Shown: one piece after another, positions 35,261 to 47,036 of the stretch
How the letters are laid out: every line of letters starts with the position of its first letter
How positions within the stretch are numbered: position 1 is the stretch's first letter
NCBI GenBank assembly: GCA_029204225.1
Contig: CM055096.1
Location: 46,635,079 to 46,699,078, forward strand
DNA length: 64,000 bases
DNA from: Diphasiastrum complanatum
Taxonomy: Eukaryota > Streptophyta > Lycopodiopsida > Lycopodiales > Lycopodiaceae
Direction: 5' to 3'
Program-made: the position numbers and the translations under genes
The notes under the pieces: generated by a model
What the model was told of the DNA's origin: nothing
Databases searched by the model: none
The model's input: only the letters and a program-made list of their open reading frames with translations

Positions 35261-36420
35261 GGCTCTAGCTATGCACTTATTATTTTTCAAGATGGAACAC
35301 ACTCCATTCTTGAAATGTACATCTAGTCCATTGTCCATTAATTGACCAACACTGAGCAAGTTTTTTGTGATGGATGGAACATACAAGACATTCTTAAGAT
35401 CTATCCTTTTAGATGATCCTAAGCATAATGGAATAGATCCTATGTCATCTATCTTGCATTCTTGATCACTAGCTGTGTAGATTGATTTCTTAGAATCATT
35501 ACAAGAAAGTAGATAAGAAGAGAAATAATGCTTGTTGAATGACATGTGAGAACTAGCCCCACTATCAATCCACCATGTCTCTTGGCTTGATGTTGGTGTA
35601 GGTGCTACCATCAAGGATGTGTTGAAGACAACCTCTTCCTCCTCCCCTTGTGCAAGATTGCCTTGATCTTCATTCCCTTGTGCATTCTTCTTCTTATAGC
35701 ATTCAGAAGCAAAGTGTCCTTTCTTCCCACAAAAGAAACACTTCAACTTTGCTTTGTTCTTTTGCTTCCCTTTGGAGGTAGATGCTCCATCCTTTTCCTC
35801 GGTCTCCTTGCCTTGGATCTTCTTGAAAGGATGAGACTTCTTCTTGCCTTTAGATGTGAAGTTTGATTTATCATCACCATTATGTAGTGATAAGGACCCC
35901 ATTCTTGTTTTGAGGTGTAGAATCCTACTCTCCTCGACCACAAGAACATTATGAAATTTTTCAATTGATGGAATTTGGTCTTGAATAGCAAAAGATTGAA
36001 CTAGATTAGAGAACTCATCTCCTAATCCATTCAAGATTACTTGTACTAGTTCATTATCTTGGATCTTCTCTCCTATAGATCCCAATTCTTTGTTCAAGGA
36101 TTTTATCCTTAGGAGATACTCTTGTCCATTTTCTCCACTTCCTCTCATGCTTTGCAAGATCAAGTTTCTTAGCATAAGCACTCTTGAAGTGTTATTGGAT
36201 TCATAAATGCTCTTTAGTGAATCCCAAGCCTCTTTTGATGTGGTACAAGAAGCCACCTCCTTCAAGAGGTCAAGCAATGTAAGGCTAATCTAACCCTCTT
36301 CTTGTACTTTAGTTGTTCTTGGGGAGCTTGAGGCTCTTCCTCAACTCCTAAGACAATATCAAAGAGATCATGAACCACTAGTAGTGATTCGATTCTTACT
36401 ACTTGATCTAGACAATGCAC
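35261..36420 (-). pseudogene. Copia gag-protease (element 3)
   Basis: From 36277 the frame is open for over 330 codons: gag KEVASCTTSKEAWDSLKSIY, ELVQVILNGLGDEFSNL, a basic linker, the CCHC knuckle CFFCGKKGHFASEC and the protease motif WWIDSGASSHMS with the catalytic Asp intact. The gag N-terminus (36278-36420) is in another frame with a break near 36290. Confidence 0.9.
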
Positions 36421-36666
36421 TAGAAACCCTGAATTTTGGACTAGTATGCACTTTTTGGATCAAAAACACTTATGGAAGTTAATTTGAAGGTTGTTGTATG
36501 GTTTCACACGTGTGGAAAGTACTTCAGCAGCCCACAAATCGATCTTGACCAAAAACAATGATGTTACTTCTCTCTTTGAACTCGCCCTCTCAATTAGAAC
36601 TCAAAAACAACAAATTGTCAATGATTTCTCAAGTACTATTAATCATTTAGATCACTCTTAGACTTG

Positions 36667-36678
36667 GCTCTGATACCA
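36667..36678 (-). other. Copia primer-binding site (element 3)
   Basis: The minus strand reads TGGTATCAGAGC after the LTR-C terminal CA. Confidence 0.92.
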
Positions 36679-37530
36679 TGTCAATTTTCAGATAAAAAGG
36701 ACAAATATTGATTGTACTATCAATCATTAAGAGTTAGTGATTGCTTAGTCAAAAGATCTATCAAGTTCTAGATGTTAGATCTTGATCTAGATGCTTTACA
36801 CTATGATTTAAGCAAGAGCAATGGTTCAAACAATCAAACACATGGATGGGCGGCCTCACACGTGTGGAGCACAGTACCTGTACGGTATGTTTACAGAGAG
36901 TAAAGTACATTAACTTACAAATGCATTTCATTCATCAAAAACAAGACAAATGTGGAAATCTCAACAAAACTAGAATTTGCCAATGTCACATCAACTTGTT
37001 ATTGATTTGGTTGATCTCTTTATAGATCAAGTACATCCACGAGTTGTGTACTGTCCAGTAGGCTTTCACACGTGTGAAGAGTGCCTAGTCATCCAGATCC
37101 ACCAATGGGAGCCATATGTGCTCATTTCCCAAAGTTGACTATTCTCTTTGGCTAGAAAACAAAAAGCTAGTCTTCCACATTATAGGAGTATTCTCTATAA
37201 AATAGGATCTAGTGCAATCTTCCTATCTTATCTTCTAGAAGCTTATCCACACGTGTGAATGATATCTTGGCATGTGTGAGTAATAACTCATTCACATGGA
37301 AGTCCAATCTTTTTACAAAAAGTTTGACCAATTTGACCATTTTCAAGATTCTACTCAAAGGTCAATTTCACACTAGTGTAGATCAAGCTAAAACCAATCT
37401 CACTTAATAAAAATGACTTATGTACATTCTTTCACATGTGGGAACAGACTCCACACGTGTGAGATCCTATCAAGCTCAAATAACTTGAGATCTACAAGAT
37501 ACAACAAGTTGGAAGTGATATTTTAACATT
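36679..37530 (-). repeat. Copia LTR-C (5' LTR of element 3); far end approximate
   Basis: The PBS-adjacent end is exact (plus strand TGTCAATTTTC). The other end is uncertain: a TG...CA border is possible near 37530-37540, but I have no second full copy to test it. The first ~150 bp match 20474-20626. It holds four perfect CACACGTGTG palindromes. Confidence 0.6.
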
Positions 37531-37800
37531 TTAGCCCATCTTGGGTCTATTAGTCAGACAAGTTCCTAATTTGGCATGTTGACAGGTGCCTATTTCAGCG
37601 TGTTGACACTTGTCGAGCCCATGTCTGTTAGGGCTTTTGGTATGTACAATTTTCTCTTGTAATACAATTAACTTTTGTTGTGCCATATTTGAGAGCTTGT
37701 GAGGAGTGGCTATGGTGATTGATTGATGTAATCTGCATACTGCACTAGATCTTATCGAAATTTTAACTCTTATGGCTCTAACCGACACTACAATCAACTA
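37531..37800. other. No gene recognised
   Basis: Short AT-rich stretch between LTR-C and the gypsy relic. A minus 88-codon frame here has no recognisable motif. Confidence 0.4.
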
Positions 37801-39000
37801 ATTCAAGAGGAACTGATTTAGAATCCAGATGGAGGATTTGTTTATGAGATGGAGGACACAAATTGGGTGTCACCAATTGTGGCGGTGCCTAAGAAAATGA
37901 TAAATTTAGAATATGTGTAGACTTCAAAAACTTAATGTAGTCAACAATAAAGACCATTTTATCTTACCCTTCATGGAGAATGTGTTGGAAAGAGTAGTGG
38001 GACACAGATTACCCCTTTAACCTTCCATTTTTTCTAGAACTGATTCCCATTTCAATCATCAACAAATGTGTATTCATCTCGATGATGAACTCAAAATTGC
38101 TTCACGCATTTCTTTAAGTTGTATGGATTTTGAGTTTCACCATTTGGCATCACTAATGGCTCTGCACTTTTTTTGAAGTTATAAAAACATGATTTTTGAT
38201 CCCTTATTGAGCCTACACTCTTGTACTTTGATGGTGATCTCGTGTTTAGTCAAGATCTTCTCTTCAATCTCATATTGTGCACTTATCTCTCACTTTTTAG
38301 TTTTTGTCTTCTAACTAGCTTTTTGGTAAACATTCCAAGTGTACATTTGTTGTTATAGGGACCAACTTTTTTTTTTTATTTCTAATCATTCTATTCATTT
38401 TGATCCTTCCAAACTTGAATTCATTCAAACTTTCCATCAATCTTGTGGTGTCTATGAGCTTATGTTATACAAATATTGTCAAGAATCATTTGATCAACTC
38501 AAAAACATATAATACTCATGGCTCCTGATTTTTCTCTACCAAATTTTCATCACAACTTCTCTATTGAAATTAATATAAGTTCCATTGGTGTTGGCATTAT
38601 TCTGCACGTGTTATAGCTTATGAGTCATGTTGCCTACATCCATACAAGACCCATTATTCTACACATGAAAAGAAAACTACTTGCTATTTATGCATTAGAA
38701 AAGTTGGAGGCATTATCTTCGACGTGTTTCTTTTGATCTTTATACAAAACACTAGTTATTTTGGTATTTGAATTCTCAAAACAAACTTGGTGATTGGTAA
38801 TTTTGCTTGATGCAATTTCTCCAAGCCTTAACTATGATTTCCATCATTTTGTCAAGAAAAGTGATTCAAATAAAGATGCACTTTCCTATTTACCTTCTCT
38901 TGCATATTCATTCCACCCTATTTGATGCTCTACTCAAAACTTATTCTTCTTATTTATATTTTCATACCATTTCTACCACAATCATGCATGCTTTAGTTAC
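37800..39000 (+). mobile_element. Very old Ty3/gypsy RT/RNase H relic
   Basis: Reading across frames gives YEMEDTNWVSPIVAVPKK, then LNVVNNKDHFILPFMENVLERV, matching gypsy RT (VSP...VPKK...KLN..T.KDHFPLPF). RNase H-like RHYLRRVSFDLYT follows near 38720. Stops and indels are frequent and the YIDD box is lost. It is much more decayed than the other elements here. Sequence to about 39450 may be its integrase, but I see no diagnostic motif. Confidence 0.75.
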
Positions 39001-40636
39001 CCCAACAAGCTTGTACTCCTATCAATTGATGTTTTATTAGCCCTCTACATTTATCACTCATGGTTACACTCCTAGTCTTCAATTATTCCTCAACATCATG
39101 ACGAGACTTGATAAAAGATTATAGATTTGAATGTCATAAATTATTAGGCACAAGGATCTGAGTGGGTGTGCTTGCACAAGAACCTATTGGAGTCGAATTT
39201 CCAATAGCTAGACATTTCCTAGCTTTCTAGGCAATGCAACACAAAATGAAAGATCTACTCGAGCATTTGAAACCAAATCAAGTTCAGATTTTTATAGAAT
39301 ATGACTAGGTGTTAGTACACTCAATCTACCATAAATCCATCAAGAACAATGCAAGATTGCTATCACTAAACAATGTAAATTGGAAGATAGAAAATCTCAC
39401 CATCTTGGAATTTCCTTATCATGAAAAATATATTGGAAAGCTCCATCATGTATACTGCTTAGGTACAACCTGACATTAGAATTATAACACCCGTAACCCT
39501 AAACCTACCCTAATCATGACTACAATCAAGGTCCTCAAATTATCTCACCATCTCTTGCACCTCTTGATTAAAAAACATGATTTACGCCACTAACTCACTT
39601 GATTTTTGCAATCACTTCTACATGTAGATAGCCTCGAGTTTTGGGCTGATCAGTACAATGATGAAGGACACATGCCTCTAAATAACAGTACATATGATTG
39701 TCATGTGGTCAAACAAGTCAAATGACCAAATTACAATAGCTAGTTTTGCCAAATTTAACAACACTCATGCTACTATTTCATCTTATCTTACTAAGAGTTT
39801 TTAAATGATTTTGCATACTCAAACATTTGTAGCACATACAACACCAATATGAAATTGATGGTGGTAAACATGGGTGTCTTGTGCTTGCAAGGGTTAGAAA
39901 TTGATTCAAAGAGACAAGGGAAGAATAGATGCTAAAGTGAAGAAACACCAATTCTCGCATTCAATTATTTACCGAAATAAATGCAATACTCATGCAATAT
40001 TTCATAAAAAAATTTAACTTTATTGTACATATTGTAATTAGCTGATTAAAGTCTATATTCTTGTTGGTAGTTGAAGTGCAAGAGCAAGGGAGTAAATAAG
40101 CTGACTCACTAAAACCCAAAAATACTCATTAAGGCAATACCAAACTATCATAAATAACAGATTAGCTTTGTAAGTACATTTGAATATTAGCTCTTAAGCT
40201 TTGGTCTCTGTGTTAAGCTTGGTCGCTCGAATGTCGTGGGGGTCCATCCTTGAGTGAGGAACTTCCTTTCTATTTTCTAAGGGATGGAAGAAAAAGTTAC
40301 TAGTTCAGGAACCATCCCTTAGGCTCCTTGGAACGGTACAGAACTGCTCCTAGGAACGGTTTCGTTCTGTCTGTGGAAGTATGTATCATTCATACAATTC
40401 TAAAGCCAAAAACCCTAATCATGTTTCAAGACATTTTTAGTAACTTCCTGAGTAATCTAAAATCATTAAATAAACATTATGGAAGGAGAATCCATAAGAC
40501 AAAAACATTTTCTTGTAAAACAGTCACAAAGGCTATGAAAGCTTGCTCCAATTTTCGCAAAAGCTCGCTCAACCAAGCTCACGCAAACTTATATTCACAA
40601 AAATCTCTTATCCAACTCAGAAAGGATGAAATAAAC
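39001..40636. other. No feature recognised
   Basis: AT-rich DNA with short frames only. The part up to about 39450 may belong to the gypsy relic. The last few hundred bases lead into the 3' flank of the ABCC pseudogene. Confidence 0.4.
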
Positions 40637-40930
40637 TTCTATGTGAACCTGAAACCTTTCGCCGTGTTGCTCACACTACTTCGAATTCTCCTCAATAAAC
40701 TACACCATTTTCTCGAAAGATGATGGGCCAATGAGATTTATTGTTTTGCAATGGAGTAGTTACAAATGGTAGGAACATTTGACCGGACTGGGAATGGCCT
40801 TCGACCACTAGAGCATGGTGAGCTTGATAACACACGGTTGAAAATGCTATCATCATCATACTCTTAAACTGGTAGATAGAGTTAATAACACTCAGGTGGA
40901 GTGCACCCATGGTGGCTAGAAGCTTTGTGA

Positions 40931-43900
40931 TTAAGCTTCTGTCCTATGGCCATTGTTCGTTTTATATTGAGCATTTGACCAGTACTCGGCAACCAGCTTT
41001 GCAAAAAGAGATGTTTTGCACTTAAGGAGCTTCATTGGCTGGTCAAACTCTGCAAGCAAACCTGCAAACACCAAATAACCAATGGCTATTTCTCATCAAA
41101 TTGGATATTACAAGTCTATGAATCAAGAAACAATAGGAAACACACTCAAAATACCTGCAAAGAAGCAGCCTTACCTTCTGTTTTCAATCATAAGTTCCCG
41201 ACATGTTACTTCTATTTGAATTACAATAGCTCAGGCAGCTCAAAAATGGAGAAATGAAAATCGGGTATACTTAATGAAATGATTGATTTTTTTGAGTAAA
41301 GTGTATGTTTAGGGCAGCAGATTGAAATTAGCATCATGTCAGAGCATTGTACAACAGCACTAAGAGAGGAAGAGTTGCTAATATATCAACTTGAACAGAG
41401 AGAAAGTCTCCTCAATGATAACTGAATGACTTACTAGATACTTACAAAACTATGTCCCTTCTCGTTGTTTTCAGCAATGATTTGGATTCTGAATCTGATG
41501 CGAATCTTTATAAATTCTTGGCTAGCAGTATATCATGAAACATCATAAGCCAGGCTAATACAGCCATGATTGGACATGGGACAATTGATTTGAAGAGCGT
41601 TGGAGGATATAAAATATGACCATGATGTAAAAATATTGTATTGTTATGCAAAAGCAATCAACAGAGCTGTACAAGCATACCATTGGGGGACAAATAGAAT
41701 CCAGAATTATTCAGGATCTTCTTGCTTACTCTAGTTATTAAAAAAGAAGGATAAACTCAGCCAGATTAGAACCTTATGCTGTACAGCCAGAAAGGGTTTT
41801 TTCTTCTTCTTGAAGCTTGTCAACTTAGGCAAAAAAAAAACAAATACCAAGTCAAAACTTCTCCGTAACTTTTCTGTGTTAAACCCCAGCGATTATCAAT
41901 CTCGACAAATGAAAAGGGACAGAATGAGTCCAGAAAGGAGAGACTGTTCAAAGATCTACCATTACTAAGAGCCAAAACCATGTCGCTGTCAACGACTGTT
42001 GGAATCCTGTGTGCAACTGTGATGACTGTACATTCAGAAAACTCTTCCCTGATTATCTTCTGCAGGACAGAATCTGTGGCATTATCAATAGATGCAGTTG
42101 CCTCATCTAGTACAAGAATCCTACTACTCTTCAATAGAGCACGCCCTAAACAGAACAACTGTCTCTGCCCGACACTCCAATTCTCGCCGTCGTCACCAAC
42201 TGCAACAAAATTATCGAGAGAAGCACTCCTCAGTAAAGCAATATATCTCAACAAGCTGACACACGTCTATCCAGGAAACAATTATAAACCTCACTTCAAA
42301 CAAACATGTGATGCAACAGGCCAGTTTACTGTGATGACTAGTAATATTTTGGAAGGACAAAGTTTGGCAACAAAATAGCAGGAAATTGCACCTGGTGAAT
42401 CAAGTTGCTCTAATTTCTCTCGTATGATGTCACCAAGTTGGCATTTTTCAATGGCCTGATTTCAAGATTTACAGATGATCAGTGACTCTGAGCAGCCATG
42501 GAAAACTAAAAGAGCATCCTGTATTATTCTGAGAGTAAAATTGCAAAATTCAATAGACAAAATGAAAAAAATTTCGAGAATCATTCTACACTCAACTACG
42601 TGCCATGACTAGAGCGACAGTTTCAAAGATGCCGCAGAGTGGTTACATCCCAAACTGCAGAGTCGGAGTACTGCTCCAAGGGGTCCAAATTGAAGCGAAC
42701 TGTTCCACGAAACAAAGTGGGTTCTTGAGGAATGATACTAAGCCCGGATCTCAAATCATGAAGCCCAATGGTGGTGATGTCAAGATCATCGATGAGAATT
42801 GTGCGACCAGCTGGCTCAGCCAGCCTAAAAAGAGCACTAATAAGAGTACTCTTTCCACTTCCTGTCCGTCCTACAACACCCACTCTATGGCCTGCTTCAA
42901 ACGTGCATGTGATGCCTTGTAAAACAAGAGGAGTATCAGGTCTGTACCAGATCTGGTCCATCAATAAAGTATTACAGTTTGAAGAAAACACATACAAATT
43001 CATGTACAACAGAAAATTTGATATATTTTATGACTCTATATTGCTCTATTCTCTGTACCCTGACACTAAGTTGATATTATTCAAGAAAGCATAAAGTGAG
43101 GTTTTACTCGTATGCACTCGAGAACAAAAACGACAATTGCAGGCCTCATTCATAAAAAATTCCGACCTGTGAGTTCTTCAACTCAACTTTACCCTTCCTG
43201 GGCCAAGCGGATGAAGGCCTGTTGTGTTCAATGATAGCTGGTGCTTCAGATGGGAGGTGCAAATACTGTTCAATACGCTCCACAGAGACTATCTGATTTG
43301 CCAAGACACATTGGTTCTGGACACCAAAGATCAGTGAGACGTTCAAAGAAAGCCCATAAGAAATTGCGAGACCAACAAAACCTGCAACAGTCAGACACTT
43401 TAAACATCAAAATATGGCTGCTTAACAACTTCACATTGACAACTAAACAAGCAGAAGCTTATGCAAGTTGTCATTATTACAAAAAATTACGAATTATGCA
43501 TGAAGCACAATATCTTGACCAAATAACGCTTAAAAATTTGAAAACAACAGCTGCAGTAGGACACTTTGGTCATCAATTAAAGACTGCAAAAGAACTTCAC
43601 ACATTGGCAAACAAACAAGTGGCAACTCATGCAAGTTGCCATTAGCATAAAAAATGATGAAATATGCGAAAAAACACCATATCTCAAGTATTTGAGCAAC
43701 ATGCAAAGTGGCAGTCAGCACTATGGGCCCCAACATCAGACAGAGAGCAAAAAACGCTGTCAATTATATACTTGCTGAACTTCAAGCCTTTGAAAGTCAT
43801 AGACAGAAAAGATTTGATGAGATGTACCAGGATCAATATATCCTTCAGGAAGTAATACTATCATTAGAGCTGATGAACAAAGCACAGTCATTGCAAGTGC

Positions 43901-46900
43901 TTCAAGAAGTTAGTATGCTAATCAATTGTGCTCAACACCAAAAGTGCTAGACGTTAATCAAGGAACATCATTTAATGAAGGGATGTCTTTTTTCTAAAAT
44001 ACGTATACACTTGTTTTTCAAAATGCATGCCTACTCAGTTCAACTTGCTCCAATGTTTTTAATGTTGTTGCCCATATTAAATTTTATAAGATACGCTTTA
44101 AAAAAATGTGAGAAAACATATCAAGTCATCACACATTTCCCATAAACAAGGAATGCACCATAAACCAAGTTACACTGAGAAACTGATGAATCAAAATACT
44201 GAACAGATCATTGCCTAGAACTAAATGAAAAACCAAAAAACAATGAACCCATAAAGAGATTTAAGTGATTCGAGGCAAATAAAGCAAAAGCTTGGTGATG
44301 AAGTAATGTGACTGTTCCTTTCTCATACTAAAATTACATAAATCTCTCCTAAGAACAGGCGCACCTGCAATCTCCTGTTCACGTACAACACTGGAATTAC
44401 CACCACAAGTATTTGCCATGTCACCATAGCTGTCATGGTCAGACTACTCAGTGCGTTCAAAGTGGCAGAAATTGAAAAAATGTCTTTGTTCAGTTCACAT
44501 GCTCGTATCGTCTTATTGTAACGAGCTTTATACACAGGAAGCCCAAACAGGATGTTATCACGAATAGTCTCACTTTGGATCCAAGCAATTTGGGAGACAT
44601 AGGCAGTTGATCCTGAAACTCTTACCTGAAAGACATAGACAAACACATAAAAGTCTAACCACTGATCAATAGCAAAAACGTATCAAGGCTTTGATAGAAC
44701 AGTCAGGAATGTACCTCTCCAGAGAGCTTGGACATCTCTCCAAGAATTCCTGACAGAAGACTTGACTTTCCAGATCCGACTTCTCCACACACAGCAACAC
44801 GTTCACCATGCTTCACATGAAAGGTTATGTATTGCAGCGTAGGTTTTAGTGACAAGGGATCCCAATTGAGTGTTGCATCCTTGATCTCAATTGCATAATC
44901 ATTATCTTTCAAATAATGTCTCTCCACTGAACTCATATCCAACTCATCACCTTGAAGAAAATTGCCAAGGCGAGACAGAGAGACCCTGACCTGGACGATT
45001 ACTGCAACGAGATCTGGGAGAATCCTAATGGGTTCCTGTACAATTCTCAGAGTGGCAAGTGCTGTAAATACATTATTTGCCGTAAGAGGAACCCCAGAGA
45101 GATAGCAAGCAACAAAAGTGGCCGTTGAAACCAGAACTGGTGATAGCCAAAAAACTAGAGAATTGAAGGTTTTCCTGAATTGTACTGCTGACAACCATTT
45201 GCACTCAACTTCCCGAAGGCTGTGAATCAAAGATTTAAACTTTGACTCCCATGTTTGTAGCTTAAGGACCTTCATGTTTCTTAGAACTTCAGAAGTTTCC
45301 CTCAAACGTTCATCTTGAGCCTTCATAAGTTGAGTTTGATACTTTTGCTGCAATTGTGCCATTGGAGAGTTTGCAACCATTGTAATGATAATGACGAATA
45401 ATCCAGCGAGGGTAGTCCATCCCACGGAAAAAAAAAAAGAATAGCTATCGCAAAGAGAATCTGCAATGGTGTTGTCCAAATCAAGTGTATCCAATAAGGG
45501 AATTCCCCAATGCGGTATGCATCCACTGCCATATAATTCACAATCTCACCAGCAGCATGTGACTGCCTTCCCATACTTGACAGGCGGAGAGCTTTTTGAT
45601 ATACTGCTCCAATTAGTGCAGAATGAAGGTGCATTCCAATCCTTCGGCTGCCAAAATACCATTGCCGCTGTGAGAACGACTCCACTAGTTTGGCCAGAAA
45701 AAGCACGGCCACAAGCACAAAACCTTCATACTTGAATAGAACCTTTCCTTGAGCAAAATTAACGAAACTGCTTAGAAGGAGAGGACCGCAAGACAAAGTT
45801 ACTGTTTAAAAAGTGCAAAGACACCATTGTAAGCAAGATCCTTCCAATGGCATGTTGCCAGGGTCCAAAAAACAGATGGACTGCTGCTTCTAAATTTCTG
45901 CGGATTTTGTTCCTCCCAGGCCCTCGAAAAGGCATTGTAAGCCACCTCAGCCTCATCATATTGAGCGACACGAGGCAGGTCCCTCTGCTGCAAGGGCCTC
46001 TTGTAGCCTAATGCCAACAGGGGTGTAAGCCACAGGAACGTCATCCGACTAAAAATGCTAGCACTTGCGAAAAGGTGTACGAGTTATGTCTGCTTGATTT
46101 TGCTGTCTGTTGTTGCCCACAAGAGGTTCAGATAGATCTCCCGATGTATCAATAGCTTTCAAGGCTAGAACAAATAGCAAACAACCAACAGGCCATGTCG
46201 CCAGAGTAAGAACTATCTCAACAGAAATGTTGCGACGTCGAACTAGTTCCAGTACAGCTGAAGAAGCGGTTAAACTGATGAGTAAAAACGTACTGACCCA
46301 CCATATCCGCAAAAATTTAGACAATGGTCGAATCCTAGTAAGCCTTAGTGTGAAGGAAAGCATTACCCAGAGAATTCCTTGAACTGATTGAATAATCCAT
46401 CCATAGACACGTGATGGAGACAGCGTTCTACTCCAATAAGGCGCTAGATACCATGTACCCACCCCGATATATGCCAAACCAGCAATGCTTGTTAGATACG
46501 TCAGGATTTGTACAAGTGGAGAGTAGAGTGCCCTGGAATGTATGCTTCCAATGAAAAATGTCTCCTCGTAGCGACAAAAATTATTAGAAACACTGACATG
46601 AACATCAGCTCAATGCCGCAAAATACTGCCTGCCAAAGGAAAGGCGAGGGATATGAACCTCGGGACCAAGACCAAATATTCCTCGACATGCAGTCTTTGG
46701 AACAACTTTTGTCAACACTGTAAAATGCAGCATGAACAAACCTCGCCCATGCATCTGCTTAGAAGTGAAAACAAGTGAATTAGTTCTACTACCTGCAAGC
46801 TCTAAGAGACGCAGCAAGTTAGTCTAGAACAAAAATGCTAAATGGAAAACTTTTTTAATCAGCAAGCCTTTTGATTACTTATTACTTTCGCTGACAAGAA

Positions 46901-47036
46901 AATCCAGACAAAGTCAGAACAGCCGATGCAACGTGTCTTCCATGCACAATTCACATTAGGCGTGGAGTGCTTTTGTGAAGAAAAATGAAAAATTAACAAA
47001 AATCGACTGTGCAATATTTGAACAAAACTCACCCAT
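40931..47036 (-). pseudogene. ABCC transporter pseudogene (tandem copy A)
   Basis: Exons matching the intact copy: 47036-47033 (ATGG), 46754-44715, 44625-44365 (fusion of exons 3 and 6), about 43907-43828 (remnant of exon 7), 43381-43167, 42952-42647, 42455-42392, 42199-41960 and 41061-40931. Exon 2 has frameshifts near 46550 (-1), 46066 (+1), 45807 (-1) and 45430 (+2, in a homopolymer). A deletion removes the NBD1 signature and Walker B, exons 4-5 and part of 6. About 215 bp of exon 7 is also gone. Walker A of NBD1 (GEVGSGKSS) and the NBD2 motifs ([24 protein letters not shown]) survive, and all other splice sites keep GT/AG. It cannot encode a full transporter. Confidence 0.92.
44470..44500 (-). 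other. Deletion junction joining ABCC exon 3 to exon 6
   Basis: The minus frame reads CELNKDI (exon 3) directly into [12 protein letters not shown] (exon 6). In the intact copy these lie at about 54610 and 53135, so roughly 1.5 kb is missing. A run of five or six A on the plus strand occurs at both parental points, a likely microhomology. The fused exon keeps frame (261 nt, 87 codons). Confidence 0.88.

Larger units (their letters stand above)
34201..36678 (-). mobile_element. Copia element 3, minus strand, 5' half only
   Basis: Minus-strand order is LTR-C end (36679), PBS 36667-36678, leader, gag, protease and integrase, stopping after the integrase C-terminal region at 34201, where LTR-B begins. 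RT and RNase H are absent on this side, so the element is broken or was split by the LTR-B insertion. Its gag and protease are better kept than in elements 1 and 2. Confidence 0.9.

Noticed and set aside
39487-39515. Possible interstitial telomere repeat (ccctaaacc-like)
   Set aside because: Only one clear CCCTAAA unit with imperfect neighbours. That is too short to separate from chance.
41980-42378. Plus-strand ORFs over the ABCC exons (for example 41980-42378, 42768-43094, 51595-51849)
   Set aside because: They are antisense shadows of the well-conserved NBD2 exons.
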